Origin: Desulfobacterales bacterium
Lineage (GTDB): Bacteria > Desulfobacterota > Desulfobacteria > Desulfobacterales > JAFDCJ01
Reading direction: 5' to 3'
NCBI GenBank assembly: GCA_020345785.1
Contig: CP070771.1
Span: 5,815,188-5,838,229 of the forward strand
Length of the DNA: 23,042 bases
The position numbers were made by a program, and so were the translations under genes. Every line of letters begins with the position of its first letter. Position 1 is the stretch's first letter. The notes under the pieces were generated by a model. The model saw only the letters and a program-made list of their open reading frames with translations, had not been told where the DNA came from and ran no database searches. This document shows positions 22,056 through 23,042 of the stretch, piece by piece.

Positions 22056-22156
22056 GTTATCCGTTCTACGGCGGAATGTCATATTTTCTGGAATATAATG
22101 TCGCCTGGGAACAGCAGATGATTTCAAAACTTAAAGGAACATACAGCGAAGAATAA
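21974..22156 (+). pseudogene. C-terminal fragment of an unknown protein
   Basis: One frame over from the nadE remnant, an open reading frame of about 60 codons runs to TAA at 22154-22156. It reads [20 protein letters not shown], then a hydrophobic, aromatic stretch ([20 protein letters not shown]) and a charged end (QQMISKLKGTYSEE). It looks like the C-terminus of a real protein, with no start signal of its own. It is best explained as the 3' end of a gene joined to nadE by a deletion or rearrangement near 21972. The family is not recognised. Confidence 0.45.
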
Positions 22157-22243
22157 TGCGAGAGTTCACAAACCTGCTTTTTATAGGTTTTTGTTAAAAA
22201 ATAATTACATAATTTATAACAAAAAAATACAGTGTTTACCCCA

Positions 22244-22271
22244 TTGAATTTGTTTATAGTCTTGTTATAAA
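22244..22271 (+). promoter_or_regulatory. Candidate sigma-70-type promoter for a short transcript
   Basis: TTGAAT at 22244-22249 and TATAAA at 22266-22271 are 16 nt apart. The likely start near 22278 is about 75 nt before a strong terminator, with no coding frame having a ribosome binding site between. Confidence 0.4.
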
Positions 22272-22277
22272 AAAGAA

Positions 22278-22353
22278 TCGATGAGGGGGGCTACAAAAAA
22301 AATCGACCTCTCAAACTCTCCTTCCCGGGTGGTTCGTTCTGAACCACCTTTTT
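22278..22353 (+). ncRNA. Possible small RNA ending at an intrinsic terminator
   Basis: Between the promoter candidate and the terminator lie about 75 nt. They contain GAGGGGGG and CCTCTC, which can pair around an A-rich loop, followed by a short single-stranded stretch and the terminator hairpin. A short frame begins at the ATG near 22280 but lacks a ribosome binding site. Promoter-hairpin-terminator architecture is the only evidence; no RNA family is recognised. Confidence 0.35.
22328..22353 (+). terminator. Rho-independent terminator
   Basis: GGTGGTTC (22328-22335), loop GTTCT, GAACCACC (22341-22348), then TTTTTGTTTT. The perfect 8-bp stem and T-run point to termination on the + strand. 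There is no T-run for the - strand, so it does not serve the XdhC genes, which read toward it. Confidence 0.85.
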
Positions 22354-22424
22354 GTTTTAGCTACCGCCAAACAGGTTAGCCTTTTTCTCAAAAACAACCC
22401 AAACCATCTAAACCATCACAACGA

Positions 22425-22742
22425 TTAAACCGGTTCCACAAACATCCACATTTTGCCTCCGCAAACATCTCCCCCTTTGGTTCCCAAGTCGTCCAATAAA
22501 CTGACTTCGATAAGTTCCGGGCGTTTTGTGGTGAGCAAACAGCGCAGAGCGGCACTGCGCACTTCACTTTCCCCGCATCCACCACCGACGGACCCGTAAA
22601 GAGTGCCATCGGCGCAAATAATCATTTTCGCGCCGACCCCGCGGGGGGTAGATCCGGTGGTTTCAACGATGGTGGCAAGCGCCACATCGATTGCTTTATT
22701 TTTCAGTTCTGAAATCTTTTTGAATATTTCTTGATCCGTCAT
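22425..22742 (-). CDS. XdhC/CoxI-family protein, N-terminal-type domain only
   Basis: A 105-aa protein equal to the N-terminal domain of XdhC/CoxI maturation factors for molybdenum hydroxylases. Conserved parts are ALATIVETTGSTPRGVGAKM, GTLYGSVGGGCGESEVRSAA and the closing GGDVCGGKMWMFVEPV with Cys in GGGCGE and DVCGG. XdhC proteins bind and sulfurate the molybdenum cofactor and insert it into the target enzyme. The start is ATG 22742, whose ATGA overlaps the stop of the upstream Rossmann-domain gene by four bases; the upstream extension to 22805 is a shadow of that gene. The two halves of XdhC are thus separate genes in reversed order. The target enzyme is outside the window. Confidence 0.9.
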   Translation of the reverse strand: MTDQEIFKKISELKNKAIDVALATIVETTGSTPRGVGAKMIICADGTLYGSVGGGCGESEVRSAALRCLLTTKRPELIEVSLLDDLGTKGGDVCGGKMWMFVEPV

Positions 22743-23042
22743 ATGTCTATACCTACGGCTGATCTCAGGGCCCGCGCCTGGCCGCCGCCTTTGCGTCTCA
22801 CACACACGAGTTCAGCCACAATGGAGAGCGCAATTTCTTCTGGTGATTCGGCTCCAATGGGTATGCCGATTGGGGTAAACACTTCATTTAACCGTTGCCG
22901 GGAAAAGCCTTTTTTCTCCAACCATTCAAGCACAAATCGCACCCGCCGGCGACTTCCGATTAACCCCACATACGCGGCTTTCTTTGGCAGTATCTCCATC
23001 AGGCAGTCCACATCGTGCTCATGGCCGCGAGTGATAATAACC
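22739..23042 (-). CDS. XdhC-family Rossmann-domain protein (5' partial)
   Basis: C-terminal NAD(P)-binding-type half of an XdhC/CoxI protein, cut by the window end. The reading frame continues through base 23041 (VIITRGHEHDVDCLMEILPK), so the GTG at 23011 is not the true start. Family marks are TRGHEHD, AYVGLIGSRRRVRFVLEWLE, the TPIGIPIGAESPEEIALSIV segment and AELVCVRR. The upstream part, which may include other domains, is not visible. Its stop TGA (22741-22739) overlaps the ATG of the companion gene, indicating translational coupling. Together they should mature a molybdenum (possibly selenium-dependent) hydroxylase; the specific partner is inference. Confidence 0.9.
   Translation of the reverse strand, partial: VIITRGHEHDVDCLMEILPKKAAYVGLIGSRRRVRFVLEWLEKKGFSRQRLNEVFTPIGIPIGAESPEEIALSIVAELVCVRRKGGGQARALRSAVGIDI

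Noticed and set aside
1..23042. CRISPR array, complete insertion sequence, tRNA or rRNA genes
   Set aside because: No regularly spaced repeats, no transposase or integrase frame and no tRNA-like cloverleaf were seen anywhere in the window.

Overview
The window looks like chromosomal DNA of an anaerobic Desulfobacterota-type bacterium (Desulfobacterales-like). This is inferred from the combination of an Mla-type lipid transport operon, a PaaK-type CoA ligase beside a two-subunit B12 mutase, split XdhC genes, PilZ proteins and sigma-54-type promoters. No rRNA or tRNA gene is visible and no marker gene settles the taxonomy. Gene density falls and AT content rises to the right.

Layout. (1) 1-3180, + strand: retrograde lipid transport operon mlaE (5'-truncated by the window edge), mlaF, mlaD/MCE protein and a PqiC-type auxiliary lipoprotein, with 13-14 nt gaps. 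A 63-aa two-helix membrane protein and asparaginyl-tRNA synthetase follow. (2) 5186-9207, - strand: mutase large subunit, B12-binding small subunit, then (after an inverted-repeat element) an AMP-forming PaaK-type CoA ligase. Together they could activate an acid to its CoA ester and rearrange its carbon skeleton. The large subunit has Asn where methylmalonyl-CoA mutases have the catalytic-site His. (3) 9587-12636, + strand: an Lrp/AsnC regulator, a 421-aa protein of unknown family and a PLP aminotransferase, apparently one amino-acid-related operon with dyad operators in front. (4) 12.8-18.8 kb: small, mostly unrecognised genes around three PilZ-domain proteins and a GspA/ExeA-like AAA ATPase. 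Three matches to the sigma-54 -24/-12 promoter, each roughly 45-60 nt before a start codon, suggest shared regulation; a dyad lies upstream of one of them. (5) 18.9-22.2 kb: a worn region with a frameshifted small exported protein gene, a GC-richer radical SAM gene followed by a nested hairpin, a possible Lon-domain remnant, a 20-bp-period repeat before an excisionase-like HTH gene, and a truncated nadE joined to an unrelated C-terminal fragment. (6) 22.2 kb to the end: a possible ~75-nt small RNA with a clear intrinsic terminator, then two overlapping XdhC-family genes on the - strand, the upstream one running off the window.

The best candidates for something undescribed are the ligase/mutase pair with its altered active site, the unknown protein plus aminotransferase under the Lrp regulator, and the sigma-54/PilZ/GspA-like cluster of small proteins. 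All functional links between these genes are inference from sequence and adjacency.
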